A stretch of 64,000 nt of DNA, from assembly GCA_032622095.1 (NCBI GenBank), contig CP136069.1, forward strand, positions 122,998,126 to 123,062,125. The letters are read 5' to 3'. Shown in pieces: positions 1-11,895 of the stretch. A program made the position numbers and the translations under genes. Numbering within the stretch: position 1 is the stretch's first letter; the number at the start of each line of letters is the position of its first letter. This DNA is from Siphonodentalium dalli. Taxonomy: Eukaryota > Mollusca > Scaphopoda > Gadilida > Siphonodentaliidae. The notes under the pieces were generated by a model. The model saw nothing but the letters and a program-made list of their open reading frames with translations. It made no database searches and was not told where the DNA came from.

Positions 1-739
1 GGTAGTCTGTACACTAGGGTCTTCTCCTTAGCAGATAGACATCTGTCCAAGGGAATGAGACAGCTTGCAACCTTCGAAACACTGTCGAAGTTGTCCACAT
101 ATGCCAATGCGTTCGCTGAGTTTGTGAGTTGACGAACCATCTATTGAGAAGTGACTAGAGCTAACTGGTTCGCCATGTGTACATGTCGTTATCCCGTGTG
201 GTATGAGACACATACATAGAGATTACCTTCTGTAAGCTAGACACCGGAAAATGAATTGTTTGAAACGTTATGATTAGAGGGACCCTACTCCCAGGAAGTG
301 GTGAATACTTTGTCGGTGTGAGCGACCTAGATCTATCAGACAAAGAAATGGAAGCTGGTACAGATAATTATGGACGTGACGTGGCATATCAGAATCTGTT
401 ATCAGGTAATTGTTCTGATATAACTATTCGGCGCACCTACGCTTACGGCCATTATCGGCGCTAAGTGGAGACTGGATTTCGAAATGCCACATCGCGATAT
501 TAATTGTGGTGTTTCATCTTTCCAGAAGGATACGAGCTATGTTATGCGTTATGACAAAAAGTTGAAATTAATATGTGAAAATATCGATTTCTTTTCAATT
601 TCTAGCCGCCAATTTAGCAGCGATCTTGGCTGTGAGTATCAATTGCCAAACCCTAATGAATACTTCATGTCACTATTCCATATCAACATGTAATGGTGGA
701 TAGAAATCGCGAAACAATAACGCCCATCGTAAGAAAGTA
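1..739. other. no gene recognised
   Basis: Only short open frames are present (for example + 270-464 and 484-693). They have no recognisable motif, convincing splice signals or codon character. I see no repeat copied elsewhere in the window. Confidence 0.5.
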
Positions 740-1530
740 AAGTAATGTAGACTTGTTTTCAAATTTCGGTCGCCATTTTGGCCGCCATCTTCGATTTGGA
801 AAACAATTTCTTGCATGAGATGTAATGTAATTACTTCACCTCAGTATTTCCAACTCAATTGTAAGCATGGGTGGAGTTGTCTCGACAATAATGCCCAATG
901 ATGTGAATATGAGGGAATTTCGGTGATTTTTCAAAATCTGTCCGCCATTGTGGGCGCCATTTTGGATTTGGGGGACTTTTATTTGGATATGGTACAAGGT
1001 AAGTTCTTCGCCTAAGTGTTCCCAACTTACAATAGTAAGCAGGTGTGGAGTTGCCATGACAATAATGCTCACTGATGTTAAAATCAGCGATTTTCGGCGA
1101 TGTTTTATTTCTGGTGGCCATTTTGGCCGCCATCTTGGATTTGGGTAAATATTCCTCAACTCAGGTATAAGAGGAATCCTAGCTCGAGTATCTCCTGCAA
1201 ATATATATGCATGGGTGTTGTTATAATAGCAATAACATTCATTGATTCGAAACATAACATCGCGTTATTAACGGAGATTAGGCTTTGACCTATGATACCG
1301 GCATTTGGGAAAACGTGATATCGGACAAAAATATCCCGCAATGAATGCATATTATGGGCCTCATGTGTTCGCCAATGACTCCTCTATATGATAAATGTAT
1401 AACATGACGCAAAAATTCTAACATTTTCCCACAGAGACAAACGAAAGGTGGTAACATGTCAGAAAAATAGCATATTTTCACATTTCGGCGGCCATCTTGG
1501 CCGCCTTATTGGATTCTGGTGTCGGATTTT
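740..1530. repeat. degenerate ~174-bp tandem repeat with GCCATNTTGG core
   Basis: A block of the type CGCCATTTTGGCCGCCATCT occurs near 770, 943, 1117 and, more diverged, 1488. A second block (GGTGGAGTTG followed by GACAATAATGC) occurs near 870 and 1047, and decayed near 1212. Spacing between successive copies is about 172-175 bp, close to nucleosome length. The units are diverged, so the array is old. Short frames on the minus strand here are only translations of the repeat. Confidence 0.75.
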
Positions 1531-2455
1531 TGGCTAATTTGTAAGGGTTGTATATTAGCATAACGAATCGAGCGGAAAACAAGACCGCATATGCTATCAT
1601 CTTTACTATAAGGGCGATCAAAGAGACCTGGTGCACTTTTTGTTCTTGTTAACAAGTGAACAATATTAGAGGAGACCTTAAGGAAGAAAATTAGTGGGGT
1701 GAAGTTAAGTCCTGGGTGGGGGGTGCAGAGGTCGACCAATATCTCCTGGACTATATAGTCCTTGGATTATTTGCTGTATTTTCCCACCTCGGTGGCTGGG
1801 GCAAAGTGTGTTATATATAGTATATGGACGCTTGTCTGGCGAAATTTGGACGTTATGAATCTACATTTTGCAAATAGCGTTCCCTTCAGATTGTTTTATT
1901 TTTCAGAAAATCAAATCAGCCTACCACAGAGGAATCGGAATTTGATATCTACCTTCTGGGGGACCACCGTGGCGCCCAACGTTGTACACAGTGCATATTG
2001 GCCTTGTCCTTTCATGAAGCGTATTGGTAGAATTAATAGCCTTCACGATCATCGAACTGCATGCTAATTATCTCGAGCATGTATACACCAACTATACTCT
2101 GCAGCCATAAGCTCCCATCGCGGTGCTATCATTATATCAACACTCGATATACTTAAATCAACGGTAGGCCTACCAATTAGTTCAGCTTTAAAACTAATTG
2201 CATGCGTGTACTTTAATTTATACAAGTACATATAAGTAGTCAATCAGCACTAATAATCTTGTCGTTATGGCAACAGGTGGTATATGCCAGTCATACTGAT
2301 AGGTGAATAACGATGCAGACGCGGGGTTTTCCCTTTTTACCACGAGAGCAGGATTGAAGTTCGGAACACCTACAAGAAAGATTATATGTACAATCACGGT
2401 TTATATATCAACCCCAAGACGACGTCCTTGTCCGATAGACAGCCTAAACCAGGCA
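1531..2455. other. no gene recognised
   Basis: Short open frames only. Nothing in this stretch matches another part of the window that I could see. Confidence 0.45.
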
Positions 2456-2461
2456 AGCAAC

Positions 2462-2600
2462 GGTGAGCAAGAAAACCATAGTCAGAAATGGCAACGCCCT
2501 CAAGGTCATATTATTAGGCATATATAAATTATAATATAACACATATTGGTGTCATGAATGCACCACCTCAGAATTCCCTTAAAACAATTAACCCTTCATT
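2462..2600 (+). repeat. partial copy of the dispersed 2.5/6.6/62.5-kb repeat
   Basis: Starting at AAGAAAACCATAGTCAG, this stretch follows the same order of words as 6636-6780 and 62483-62620 (AGAAATGG, CTCAAG, TTATAAT, CCTCAGAATTCC). It is more diverged and stops after the AGAATTCC block, so only the left portion is present. Confidence 0.6.
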
Positions 2601-2913
2601 ACAAAAACTACGGCTTATTATTGCAGGTTTCTCATTCACCACACCAGAAAGCCTCTAAATGCGGACCAAACATCTATACTAATCGAACTAAATACACGCC
2701 CGATAATTCGCAATACGACCTTTGGTCTACATTCCAACTGAGACATACGTCATCAGCAAAGTTAGCTGTTATACTATACATTGTGTTCCCGCAATAAAAT
2801 CTTCAACAGTGGCCCAGCCATTGTTCATACCTGAACATCGCAAGCAATTAAAACGGTCATAAAAGTTACAAACTGCAGCAATGAGACATCCGCGAAGATA
2901 CATCCGCAAAAAC

Positions 2914-3055
2914 TCGAAATGTGTTGTCCTGCGAGATATCCCCATCGCTATAGCTCCATTGACACGGCAAGGTTAGCCTTATGACAATTTCCTAAAATAA
3001 ATCGCATCGCGTAAAAACGAAACGTGTTGTCCAGCGAGATATTCCCATCGCCCCA
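2914..3055 (+). repeat. imperfect ~103-bp tandem duplication
   Basis: CGAAATGTGTTGTCCTGCGA at about 2916 recurs as CGAAACGTGTTGTCCAGCGA at about 3019, each followed by GATAT and CCCATCG. The flanking words CGCAAAAACTCG and CGTAAAAACG also recur. This is a two-unit duplication with no coding sense. Confidence 0.6.
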
Positions 3056-4227
3056 ATGGCACGGCCAGATCAGCGTAGCAGTAAACACCGATAGTATTGG
3101 GCGTAATGAGTACGCAGTTATATACATCTGACGTTGAAAATTAGAACAATGCTAACAAATAAATTTCGCCTCTGTATATTAATCACATTCTCTTATTGAC
3201 CACATAGTGTTCTCATTCGTTCTTTGGATATTGGAGTATTGGACCATTCCTCAAGTAACCATTTTCGTTACACATCGGAAACAGACATCAGCCTGCATGC
3301 ATGTGTCCTTTGGATCACGTACTTCAGATAACTTTCATTTTCACGCGCGTGTAGCTAAACCTTGCCCGTCTCAATACTTTCAGTTTGTACGTGAACGCAC
3401 TTTTTTGTGATACGGCAATAAATGCTACAATCTTCAATCATTTGTCAACCTACCGCATGTGTCAATACTATATTTTGAAATGTCGCAATATATAAATACA
3501 ATATGTATTAAATCACAGAGTGGATTCGATAAAAGTCTATATACCACACTGCCCGCTGGGGTAGCAATTGGGGGCACACGTCATTATATTAATAACGGGC
3601 ACGGGGGGCATCCGGTACATGCTATGCAACCATTTGTGACGAGTATATCATGGCACGATTAGCAGACGGTTACGACACAATGAACGGATTATGCGTCACT
3701 TTTATCGATTTTAATGCTGCGATAAAATACCAAATGACATTCTCGTATCGACATTACATCATTGGTAGTCTGTAATATACAAATACGATAATAATTGACG
3801 TCATTTCGAGCACTTTGGTGAAATTCGATTCCCATAAATTCTACTCTTTGCAGACACGCCATGTGGGCGGTCCTTATTACATGGCATATTCATTACGCCC
3901 CTTGTCAACTGGTATATATTCTGATACGGCTTTGGAAGGCTTTTCGATCACGAGAAATTTCGATTTACATACCCTCTCTTCGTATATATGGACATGCATG
4001 GTTATAGCTATATACGATTTCATCGTTTCAGATGCCACCGAAGCTAAAATGATATCATCTGATGTCACGTACCGACTGGCAAAGACGAACAAAATGCTTT
4101 TCGAGTCTGTGAAACGTAAATGTTGAACCAGTCCCGGTGAACCCAGAAGTAAGATTCGCCAATTCGAAATTAAACCATTGCGTGTAAACAACTATACACA
4201 TGATGTAGATACCCCAGGCCTGTTCTA
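3056..4227. other. no gene recognised
   Basis: Short open frames on both strands near 3815-4191 overlap each other and have no family resemblance. I treat the interval as non-coding. Confidence 0.45.
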
Positions 4228-4552
4228 TCCACTAAAATCACCCATGCATAGACACATCAGGGGCGGTCCGGAATGGTCCGTGCTTTTATAGCTTCATTCG
4301 CGCCAAACATATTGTGCGATGGGGCATTTCGATGGTTAATTGCCAGGATTCGGTGGGCGATTCGCCCTTATTTCGGTCGTGAATGTAGTCGACGGTAGTT
4401 CCGTTACCTATATGTGTGGAGTTCTTATACAGTTTTACGAGGACGACATGGGGGGTACGGTCTGCATGTCACGTCACTATGGGCATTTTATGGCAAGTTA
4501 GGGTGTAATATAACGGCATTTCTGTGTGGCCGGTTGTGGTTTAGTCACACCC
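4228..4552 (+). mobile_element. diverged partial copy of the hAT-like element at 60.9-61.7 kb
   Basis: The order ACTAAAATCACCCATGC, GGGGCGGTCCGG, TAGCTTCATTCGCG, TTGGCGATTCGCCCTTatt-like block, GTGAATGTAGTCGA, and finally TTTAGTCACACC near 4540-4552 parallels 61120-61320 and the right terminus at 61661-61673. The left terminus is missing and point changes are many, so this is an old, truncated copy. Confidence 0.6.
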
Positions 4553-4733
4553 ATGCAGAACTGTGATGAAGACCGATTATCTTGGGTAATATATTTGTTC
4601 ACTATTTAATCATATTCCTTGATATACGGAAATGCCGGTGGTACACCTGGAAAAGAAGTGCTAAAGAGTCGCAACGGAAGAGATCTTCGCCAATAAAAAG
4701 CATATAGCCCACCCGATACCACAAGCTGTTTTA

Positions 4734-5081
4734 GTGCCACCGCAGACGCTGCGATTAAAATCGTAAGTGGGGAAAATCGCAGGTGGAGCACCCATTGCGC
4801 ATGTCCACGACAATATCGCAGCCATATCGTATATAGCGATCAAGCAATGTTTGATTTTTACCAGGAAAATCGTGGCGTGACCTTGGCAACGCGCGCGATC
4901 GTAGCTGTCACATGACCATGATCGCACTGGTCTCACAATTTACATGCTAGCACGTGCTTGATCACGTGGATAAAATCGTAGCTGCAAACATCGCAGCACC
5001 GTAGCGTCTGTGGGCAAACCACTTTTATCCACCTGCGATTTTCCCCACTTACGATTTTAATCGCAGCGTCTGTGGTGGCAC
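4734..5081. mobile_element. 348-bp MITE with 54-bp terminal inverted repeats, TTA target duplication (PIF/Harbinger-like)
   Basis: Positions 4734-4787 and 5028-5081 are inverted copies with a single mismatch (53/54). The termini are GTGCCACC and GGTGGCAC. TTA lies immediately outside both ends (4731-4733 and 5082-5084). A 3-bp TTA duplication is characteristic of PIF/Harbinger transposons. The interior is rich in GCGATCG/ATCGCA words and has no transposase. Assignment to the superfamily rests on the target duplication only. Confidence 0.8.
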
Positions 5082-5084
5082 TTA

Positions 5085-5300
5085 GACGAAGGAAACTTGG
5101 TTTATGTAATAACAAGCTTTATGACTCAAATGTGTGCACAATAATGTGACAGTGTGTGATCGTAGCCTTAGCGCATCTTACTTGTGTCCCGGAATAAAAA
5201 TATACAACGTATCATGGGCAGCTAATTGGTACAATACACGTCCAGTCATCATCATAAACAATATATATGGCGAACAAGTCTGAGTTTAGTGTGCCTATCG
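5085..5300. other. no gene recognised
   Basis: Nothing beyond short frames is seen between the MITE and the hairpin repeat cluster. Confidence 0.4.
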
Positions 5301-5304
5301 TTTG

Positions 5305-5640
5305 CGGAATGAGGTTCCAAGATGGTGAATTTAGTGACGATATCCAGTATAGCAGGTTATCATCTGGTATGGGAGACATAGACTCAGATTGAAATTCCCA
5401 AATTGTGAATATTGTGATGTACATGCACCCATTGGGAACCTCGATTATGCAATGTGTCTTCTGCCAATTTGGGGATAACTAAATTTTTTATAGAAATTTT
5501 ATAATAAACTTTCCAGAGAAGATGAGGCCTAAGCAGAATGAGGTCCCCAGAGGGTAAATTTAGTTATGCTAGCCCGCTATGCGGGATAGCATCACTACAT
5601 TCACCATCTGGGGACCTCATTATGTAAATGACAGGCACAC
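5305..5640. repeat. dispersed repeat containing a long hairpin (copy 1)
   Basis: Positions 5537-5621 form an 85-bp hairpin. The outer 15 bp (AATGAGGTCCCCAGA against TCTGGGGACCTCATT) pair perfectly, and the inner ~26 bp pair with about five mismatches around a TAT loop. A diverged portion precedes it at 5308-5460, with AATGAGGTTCC and GGGAACCTCGATT ends. The right flank ATGTAAATGACAGGCAC is shared with the copy at 7.8 kb. No coding potential. Confidence 0.7.
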
Positions 5641-6481
5641 CACAATCAGGCTTGATCATGGCGAAGCTCAACAGCAATGCGATCTGAATTATTGAAAGCC
5701 CCCAGTATCGTTTTGCACTCTCTGTCCACTCACAGGTACTTACAAGAATAACAATTTCACGATTGCCATTCGAATCACAAAAGCTGCATGAGAAAAGAAT
5801 TGTACGACATATTTGATCAATAATTATCCAGTATAACGATATAAATCCTGTATCCGATTTTTTATATATTGATCACACCTTTCGCAATGAGATTACATTC
5901 TAACAACACATGTACGGAGATTTAATTCTGGTCAGCATGACTGTCTGTTTTCATTCTCACAGGCGAGGCGACTGAAGTCCTACCCACTAACAGTTAGAGA
6001 TATAAAACATGAGACAACAATAATATGAAATTTTCAGACCTAACTTTGGTTTTAAATTGTCCTGATAATTTTCCAACCAATATTTAGAGGGTTTTTTTTG
6101 TAGACCAAATTTCGAATATTTTCATTCTTTCTGTAATTTTGTTTAAAACAAAATGGCCAACATTTGGAAAATTCCAAACCCAAAGGGGGATACGGATATA
6201 ATTAACCGGACACTGAACGTTCGGTCCGGTTTAAATTTACAATGGGACTTTCAAGCTGAATACCGCCATCCAATGGAGACCCCGATCAAGCCAGCATTCC
6301 CCTGTTGCCAATTCGTGCGGTTTCATGCGGCTTTACTCTAGATTTCGCCCCTTTTGTTAACGATCGAAACCTTATTAGAACCACCATAATACCACGCCAC
6401 AATTCCCATTGAAAGTACACAGCGACTCCCACACCCTGGCCTCCCCAACCATGCGCATGCGTCATGTATCTTATGTATTAT
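5641..6481. other. no gene recognised
   Basis: AT-rich sequence with short open frames only (for example + 6153-6341). No repeat relation was noticed. Confidence 0.4.
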
Positions 6482-6616
6482 GTTTATTTGTAGATGGCAT
6501 AGCTTATCACAAACCAAAAATCAACATTATTGACGTAATGTTAACAACAATACACGAAATTGAAATTCCCAACGATACACCTTTTACCGGACTCGGCCTC
6601 CGGTCGCAGTTCGACT
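6482..6616 (+). repeat. 135-bp segment duplicated exactly at 6897-7031
   Basis: From GTTTATTTGTAGATGG to GCAGTTCGACT the two segments read identically, offset by 415 bp. The second copy sits in its normal place inside the dispersed repeat. This copy stands alone just upstream of it, so the repeat's right part precedes a full-length unit. Identity is far higher than that to the 62.8-kb copy, so the duplication is recent. Confidence 0.85.
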
Positions 6617-6635
6617 GTCATGACAGCATACGCTA

Positions 6636-7130
6636 ACAAGAAAACCAATGTCAGAAATGGTAACGCGCTCAAGATCATATATTATATACCCATGATTGTA
6701 ATTATAGAATATAAAATATATTGGTTTTGCGAATGACCAACTCAGAATTCCGTTAAAATAACAATAACAACCAGCACCTAATTAACGAACGGGCGGCCGA
6801 CTCGGCCGTCTCCGACCACAACCCCCAGTGGGCTGCAGAACGAAAAATGTCTATAAAAGTTGAAATATAAGTCTTACAAATTATCTTTTTCATTTCGTTT
6901 ATTTGTAGATGGCATAGCTTATCACAAACCAAAAATCAACATTATTGACGTAATGTTAACAACAATACACGAAATTGAAATTCCCAACGATACACCTTTT
7001 ACCGGACTCGGCCTCCGGTCGCAGTTCGACTTTTAATCCTCCCAAAAATTCCCATTCTATAAATAAAACACCCATGCACCCAGGCGAAACAAGGATCTCT
7101 ACATTAGTATACACGCGGAGCGCGCGTAAT
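6636..7130 (+). repeat. dispersed ~490-bp repeat (full-length-like copy)
   Basis: Begins near AAGAAAACCAATGTCAG and ends near TACACGCGGAGCGCGCG. The whole order of blocks is shared with 62480-62965, including GGCGGCCGACTCGGCCGTCT, GTTGAAATATAA, ATTGAAATTCCCAAC and ACCGGACTCGGCCTCC. It contains TATAAAA-like and AATAAA words but no open frame. It could be a solo LTR or another non-autonomous element; I see no clear terminal repeats that decide. Confidence 0.65.
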
Positions 7131-7659
7131 AAATGTATCGTAGCTTCTCAGACAAAGAAAGATTGACGCCTTGTCATTTTTGCTAACCATTGCAATTATA
7201 CGGAACGGCCGGATTTTCAAACAGGTGCCCGGATATAGTTCATTGAATGCTCAATGGAACAACCGCGTCTCGATAATTTCTATGAGCCAACAGCAATAAG
7301 CCCTTATAAATAATTCAGAGGTTAACTTCGTCCGTAACCATGTATACTTACTTTTTTTAGAAACCGAACTCGATCGGATACAAATTTTTGATTTGAATGA
7401 GGGGGGGGACATTTTTTAAATACGCTAAATTATATAAAACAAACAATGTTTCCAGCAAACTATCAACAACATCGATTGTAGATCTTCACCATATATAGAT
7501 ACATGTATGTCATCACATCTGCTCTATTATATATAATAGTCACACTGCTGAACCGTCTGGCGGCCTCTCGGTGCAAGTGCATGGATACAACTCGATGTTG
7601 AATATATATAGGCATCTCAATATAGGCATTCCCGTAAGTTTAACTCAAGGCGGACTAGC
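7131..7659. other. no gene recognised
   Basis: AT-rich interval with a short G run near 7402. No structure noticed. Confidence 0.4.
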
Positions 7660-7930
7660 GTCACAATTCACCCATTAGTCAAATCGATTATGCATTGTAT
7701 CTTCTGCAAGTTAGATATAGAAACTTCCTAGAAGGGAAAAAGTAACTAAGACAATGTTAATTTGAGACTATATAGATACTTGCCAGAATATAAGGTCTAA
7801 GCAGAATGAGGTCCCCAGCTTGTGAATTTGCTAATGCTAGCCCTCTATGCAGATAGTATCACTAAATTCACTCTCCATGGACCTCATTCTTCAAATGACA
7901 GGCACGCTATTTGCAGGCTTGTCGAAAACG
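7660..7930 (+). repeat. dispersed hairpin repeat (copy 2)
   Basis: Positions 7805-7888 form a hairpin matching 5537-5621 block for block (AATGAGGTCCCCAG, ATGCTAGCCC, GACCTCATT). The arms have diverged more in this copy. The left flank (CACCCATT, CGATTATGCA, TCTTCTGC) matches 5430-5465, and the right flank AAATGACAGGCAC matches 5627-5637. Confidence 0.65.
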
Positions 7931-8261
7931 ATCGAACTGATCTCGAAAGTACTACATCTTTGCCGCATGCAGGAATGACTAAAAACCTACCAGAATGCAT
8001 GCCCAAATGGGATTTTTGATCCAACCCTATACGAGCTTTTGCTTGTTATGTCCCTGCTTTACACAGTCAGATTGCCCTCAGACAAAACTAGACATCGCGA
8101 GATGACTCTCTAACAGATAAATGCAACACCGTGGTAAACAACTGAGAGGCCTCCATTTACAACAAGGCGGATGCTGAGAAAAGAAACGTCAGCTTATCGA
8201 GTTATCACCACAAATATACATATGTAATTTGAGATATATCAAATAGAAGATGCTACCTATA
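7931..8261. other. no gene recognised
   Basis: No open frame of note and no repeat match seen. Confidence 0.4.
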
Positions 8262-9385
8262 TAACGAAATGCAATAAAAGTATGTATACCCCCACATAGC
8301 TACGCCGCTGTGACCAAACCGACCGGACAGTGTTGCATACATTATAAGTATGCGTACACCCCAACCCCCTGTGCCACCCCTCTGTGACGATGTGATCAGC
8401 CTTGATGACATACACACGAAATAATCAAATACACCAGACAGTGTCCCATGCAATATAAGTACGCACACCCTAACCACATGTCACCAAGTCTCTACATGGG
8501 AGACATTGTGCCATATGGAAACATGCACATGAAATGTTCAAGCAGACATGGTCCCATGCAATATTAGTGCGTACACGTCAATCCCATTTCGCCGCGTCCC
8601 TACATGTAACCAGTCGTGAGAACGTGCACATGAAAATGTCAAACAGATCCGACAGTGTCACAATCAATATTAGAAAAAAGTACATACTGCTCCCCAACCA
8701 CCTGTCGCCGTGTCCACACATGTGATGACCGGACGTGAAAACATGCACATGAATTAAAAGATATCGCCTATATAATCAAACGTATGTAAACCCATCCCCT
8801 TGTACCACGCCGCTGTGACCAGCCATGATAACATAAACATGAAATGTTCAAACCGACCAGACAGTGTTTAATGCAATATAAGTATGCGTACACCCCAGCC
8901 CTGTGCCACCCCTCTGTGACGATGTAATCAGCACTGATGACGTACACATGAAATAATCAAATAGACCAGACAATGTCCCATGCAACATAAGTACGCACAC
9001 CCTAACCCCATGTCGCCACGTCTCTACATAGGACATATTGTGATATGTGAAAACATGCACATGAAATGTTCAAACAAACATGGTCCCATGCAATATAAGT
9101 GCGTACACGTCAATCGCCGCGTCCCGGTATTTAACCAGTCGTGAGAACATGCAAATTAAATTGTCAAATAGAACCGGCAGTGTCACAATCAATATTAGAA
9201 AAGCAGTACATACGTGCACCCCAATCGCCCGTCGCCGCCTCCCTACATGTGATGACCAGACGTGAAGACATGTACATGACATTTTCAATTAAACCCGATA
9301 GTGTACGTACTTACACCCCAACCCCCTGTCACTGCGTCCCTACTTGCGACCTACCGCGAACACACGCACATGGTATTTGTATTGA
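8262..9385 (+). repeat. ~108-bp satellite with a ~531-bp higher-order unit
   Basis: About ten diverged monomers run through the interval. Each has the order CAGTGT(CCC)ATGCAATAT, AAGTNCGTACAC, CCCCAACC, CGCCGCGTCCCTACATG, GAACATGCACATGAAAT, TCAAACAGA. Neighbouring monomers differ strongly, but monomers five apart are much more alike. For example 8446-8515 matches 8977-9046, and 8653-8750 matches 9177-9270, with spacing of about 525-531 bp. That is a higher-order repeat. Small frames on both strands are by-products. Confidence 0.8.
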
Positions 9386-10312
9386 GTTTGTTTTAATTCA
9401 CCTATTTACTTTACTAAATGTCAGTAATAATATTAACTATTTTACTTTTAATTAACTATTTGCTTCTTCTCATCGTAAAAACGCCACTACAAAGTTTCCG
9501 TCCATGTACAAAATATCGTATCAATTTTTAATTCATTTCACGTAATAAACTTCATTTAAAATACTCATTACGTGGTTACCAAGAACAAGTATAAAACTGC
9601 ACATTACTTCGTTTAAAAGAGAGAGATGTATAACTAACATGTATAGTATAGACAGTATACTTTAGTAGAATACGTTATTTAATACATCAAACATTGTATC
9701 AGATTTAAAAAGTAAATTTTTTTTAATAATTCATGGACGATCTGATGCATGCATCTTTATTTTCTTTTTGCTGATTGTTCTCGGTATACAGTTGTACCAT
9801 TGGCACAGGCCAAGTTATATTGGGCTGGTTTGATCCGGTTCGAAGCTGGTTTACTACGATTTCATATGATAACAAAGAAAAGCAATGGTAATTTCGGGCT
9901 AACATTTACTCATATTGGTAAACCAAGAGTCACATGCGATATTTTTGACACAGTGGAATCCAAATTTCCCAAGTTATATACTCTCCCCGGCCTTTGGGCG
10001 AAATGAGAGGCCGACTACAATGAGAGGCCGACCATCGGTTGGGTAGTGTGATAGTCGAAGCTCGAACAGAGACACGCACTTACAAAGTAAAAACAACCAT
10101 TCTTTAATTGACAGCTGACGTGACGTAAAATTTCATGTCTTCATCCATGGGTTCTACGTGGTTTGCTATTCGATTATATGCCACGACAAAGCGGTATTCG
10201 TACAGCTGTGGTTTCAGAAATCGACATGTGTGACCCATGTGTGAACATCATATTGTGGGTGACGTTGACAAGCATATCACTATTTATTACCTGATCACAG
10301 GTTGCCGGTCAG
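9386..10312. other. no gene recognised
   Basis: An open frame at + 9749-10006 (85 residues) has no motif I recognise. GAGAGGCCGAC is duplicated near 10006 and 10021. Otherwise nothing is seen. Confidence 0.4.
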
Positions 10313-10604
10313 TTCTGGTTAAAACACAGACTCCACAGCTATGCACTACTGAGTATTGAGAGTTTGGGGGGATTTCCATTACCACCAGCAAAATTACCTC
10401 AACGTCACCCAATCACAACATCTACCAGCAGAGCGATTTATCCTGTCAGGCGCGTAAATAGCGCGAAAAAACATACTGCAAGCATTCAATGCAGAAATTA
10501 TTTTCAGCTGCACAGAGCTAACGCTTGCTGGTGGTAATATAGATACCACCCCAATACTCCAGACTCAGTATTGTATAGCTGTGGAGTCTGTGTTTTAACC
10601 AGAA
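10313..10604. mobile_element. 292-bp MITE with ~80-bp terminal inverted repeats
   Basis: 10313-10391 and 10525-10604 are inverted copies. The outermost 28 bp, starting CTGGTTAAAACACAGACTCC, match exactly, and the inner part carries a few indels up to TACCACCAGCAA. No open frame and no clear target duplication: the flanks read GGTCAG and TTGGTT. Superfamily undecided. Confidence 0.8.
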
Positions 10605-11895
10605 TTGGTTGTCGGTCTGATACCCCACGTGTGCAGAAGAAAGCTATACCCACACCCCGTCAACTGTATACATATATTGTCGTTTTGTGGATTTGTGGAA
10701 CGAAACGCAATCTAAAGGCCAACGTGATTTTCATGCCTCAAGATAAATATAGTAGGCCTAATTTACCGTTTTTTGTGACATTTAATTCTAAAAACCCGTG
10801 ATATAATAACATACAGACTTTATACCATTAAAATGCTTATACATCATAGAAAGGTATCAGCTTTTTTCAACTTCCACATAGTTATAGAAGTGGTGAGACA
10901 AACGCTTTGTGTTGTATGTTACAGTTACTAACTATTTTTCTAAAGGAATCTAATGTATATGGTGAAATTCTCAAAGCTAAGTGAGCGATCGCCTATAGTG
11001 TACGCCTCTAGGCCACAGATGATATGCATCTTGGCAGATAATATAATTTGCTCCTATATAGCTACTTAATGACAAAGTTCACGAATAAAGCTGTATATTG
11101 ATGTTTTGGGGGAAACAACATATCGAGATATGATCGGGTATATGTGGGCCTTTCGTGTGCATGTGTAGACACGCGATTATGAGAACGGGTATAAGAGGAA
11201 TAGTACTGCTGACTATTGCTATAGTACCCGTGGTTAGTACCGATGTTTACTATATATAGCAACATGCAACTGTAGTACTGTAATATTCATCTTACGTGCA
11301 GTAATGGTAGGATATATCAATGTCATGTTGCCATGCCTTTGAAATGTTTACTGAAGTGGGAGTTATCGCAAGAACATGTGCTACAATTCCTATAATTAAT
11401 TTGTTTATCATTTTCCCTGCCATATACATGTATGTTGTCCCAAAAGAGAATAGCCTTTTTCTGGTTTGCCAATGACAATTTACTTTCTTAACAGTGTCAG
11501 TTTGCGCGAAAGTCAGATCCAAACCAGCATAACAGAAACAGTTGTCTACGGTTATCAACACTATGTATATTCCCTGTACCAGTATTATACGACAGGTTAT
11601 AGTATATGCATCAATTATTGATAGATTCACACACGCAAACTCGTTGTGGGAGTAAATATCCATATCATCTGACAAAACAAATTCGTGTACAATGTTGCCA
11701 GCAACATTACGAACCAGCAAAAACTAAATTCCTCTCTGTATATAAAGTAAACATCATCTGGGAACCAATGTGTATATCCAGATAAAGATCTATCTCTTAG
11801 TAAAGGTTCAAACCATCACAGCCGCAGTCGGTGGCACTGCGTGTGTGGTAGAAGGGATACCTATATTATATATTAACCCAAGTCAATGTTTTTTC
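10605..11895. other. no gene recognised
   Basis: The longest open frame is on the minus strand at 11292-11720 (142 residues). It shows no family resemblance, and no splice or codon evidence favours it. I see no repeat copies. Confidence 0.35.

Noticed and set aside
7822..8019. ALYADS peptide reminiscent of a reverse transcriptase YADD box
   Set aside because: It lies in the hairpin repeat at 7805-7888 and no other reverse-transcriptase motif is nearby.
9800..9860. GGTTCGAA word suggesting a tRNA or tRNA-derived SINE
   Set aside because: No A box at the right distance and no cloverleaf can be drawn.
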